Shown: positions 14,229 to 14,932 of the stretch, one piece after another
How the letters are laid out: each line of letters opens with the position of its first letter
Numbering within the stretch: position 1 is the first letter of the stretch
Assembly (NCBI GenBank): GCA_003644265.1
Contig: QNBX01000112.1
Coordinates: 1-14,932, forward strand
Origin: Planctomycetota bacterium
Lineage (GTDB): Bacteria > Planctomycetota > B15-G4
DNA length: 14,932 nucleotides
Direction: 5' to 3'
The notes under the pieces: generated by a model
Database searches by the model: none
Told to the model about the DNA's origin: nothing
What the model saw: the letters and a program-made list of their open reading frames with translations, nothing else
Position numbers and translations under genes: made by a program

Positions 14229-14918
14229 ATGACGTTTCAGCAACGACATCGACGCCTGCGCGAGACGTCCAGGCCACGGGAGGAGTGGTGGTCCCGTGTG
14301 TTTGCGACTCCCATGGCCTTCGGCGTTCTGCTCCTCGTCGCGGACTGGCGGTTGATCAGCCCCAACCGCTTGACGCTCGCTTCACTTGCGACGGCGCTGG
14401 TTGCGTGCTTCTTGATCACAATGGGCGAAGCGGCAAACCTCATCACGGCGGCAGCGGCCATCCAGATCTCCTACGTGCTGGATTGCATGGACGGGCAACT
14501 TGCCCGCTACCGCAAGGTCACCTCACGGTTCGGCGCCTTTGCTGACAAGTGGAGCGACTACGTCAAGTTTCCGGCGATCCTCTTGGCGCTGACCATCGAC
14601 GCCTTTCATCGCGACCCGTCTCTCACCTCGGTCGTCCTGGGCCTTTCCTCTGTTCTGCTGGTCGGCTATCTGCCGTACCTCAAGTTGCTTGCGTCATCAG
14701 AGCTGAGGATCGGCCCGTGGTCGGTCCTGTCGAAGCCGGACTTTGTCTCTCGAAACCTGAGGTTTTTCCTCTTCGAGGAGGCGCAGTGGTACTTGGCGGT
14801 CAGCGTGTGCTTGGCTGTCCAGTCTTCCTTTGCGGCCTTGCTTGTCATTGCCATCAGCCAGACCGCCGTGGCGATCGTACAGACTGTCCGCATCCTGGTT
14901 GTTCTGCGACGTTCCTAG
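14229..14918 (+). CDS. CDP-alcohol phosphatidyltransferase family membrane protein, paralogue 2
   Basis: 229 residues. The ATG at 14229 is 13 nt after the previous stop. It carries the complete signature at the same residue numbers as paralogue 1: D85-x2-D88-G89-x2-A92-R93-x8-G102-x3-D106-x3-D110, with the standard Arg. Shared blocks are EEWWS near residue 20, W-x2-x-SPN-x2-T, VLDCMDGQ and a later R-F-FLFEE/FLLFNE. It is shorter than paralogue 1, lacking part of the segment after the fifth helix and the hydrophilic tail. Its TAG stop lies in a CTAG that begins a repeat related to the element at 8814, so the C-terminus may have been truncated by insertion. Two transferases in series could serve two acceptors, or one may have diverged in donor specificity. 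Confidence 0.88.
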   Translation: MTFQQRHRRLRETSRPREEWWSRVFATPMAFGVLLLVADWRLISPNRLTLASLATALVACFLITMGEAANLITAAAAIQISYVLDCMDGQLARYRKVTSRFGAFADKWSDYVKFPAILLALTIDAFHRDPSLTSVVLGLSSVLLVGYLPYLKLLASSELRIGPWSVLSKPDFVSRNLRFFLFEEAQWYLAVSVCLAVQSSFAALLVIAISQTAVAIVQTVRILVVLRRS

Positions 14919-14932
14919 CCTGACCTATTCAC
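14915..14932 (+). mobile_element. start of a second CTAG-flanked repeat end, cut by the window edge
   Basis: CTAGCCTGACCTATTCAC at the end of the window matches the left border of the element at 8810. The shared bases are CTAGCCTG, then two different bases, then CTATTCA. As at 8810, the CTAG contains the TAG stop of the upstream gene. The rest of the copy lies outside the window, so it could be a MITE or the end of a full insertion sequence. Confidence 0.6.

Overview
The window is a high-GC bacterial chromosome segment. The likely source is a planctomycete-like bacterium, stated with moderate confidence. This rests on a secreted Cys-rich propeller-type protein with a C-terminal domain style common in high-GC Planctomycetota, on lipoprotein and Sec-exported low-complexity proteins, on a large sulfatase-like lipoprotein, and on dense GC third codon positions. 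No rRNA or other phylogenetic marker is present, so the assignment is an inference.

Layout: (1) 154-230, minus strand: tRNA-Asp(GUC) with an encoded CCA. (2) 412-5209, plus strand: a tight pair made of a sulfatase-superfamily lipoprotein, with Thr where sulfatases carry the formylglycine Cys/Ser, followed 7 nt later by a B12-domain radical SAM protein. (3) 5410-6696, plus: an exported Cys-rich propeller-like protein. It converges on a minus-strand DinB-like protein (6847-7356) across a strong hairpin and a 19-bp degenerate tandem repeat. (4) 7580-8813, plus: a very basic exported protein and a very acidic small lipoprotein. (5) 8810-8906: a MITE-like palindrome with CTAG flanks, lying directly between the lipoprotein stop and the next start. 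(6) 8915-11326, plus: a second B12-domain radical SAM protein with a CX4CX2C cluster motif and an in-frame (GCCAAC)9 repeat. (7) 11507/11543-14918, plus: a four-gene cassette of visibly lower GC, comprising a class V aminotransferase, a LicC/PntC-like nucleotidyltransferase and two paralogous CDP-alcohol phosphatidyltransferases. The window stops inside what looks like a second copy of the CTAG-flanked repeat end.

The cassette is the most interesting unit. Its order (transaminase, CTP-type activation, membrane CDP-alcohol transfer) reads as a pathway that makes an amino-alcohol-phosphate or aminophosphonate head group, activates it as a CMP conjugate and attaches it to a lipid or membrane-linked glycan. 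2-Aminoethylphosphonate is one candidate. The PEP mutase and decarboxylase needed for a complete phosphonate route are not in the window. Base composition and codon use change at about 11.33 kb, which suggests the cassette was acquired separately from the genes to its left.
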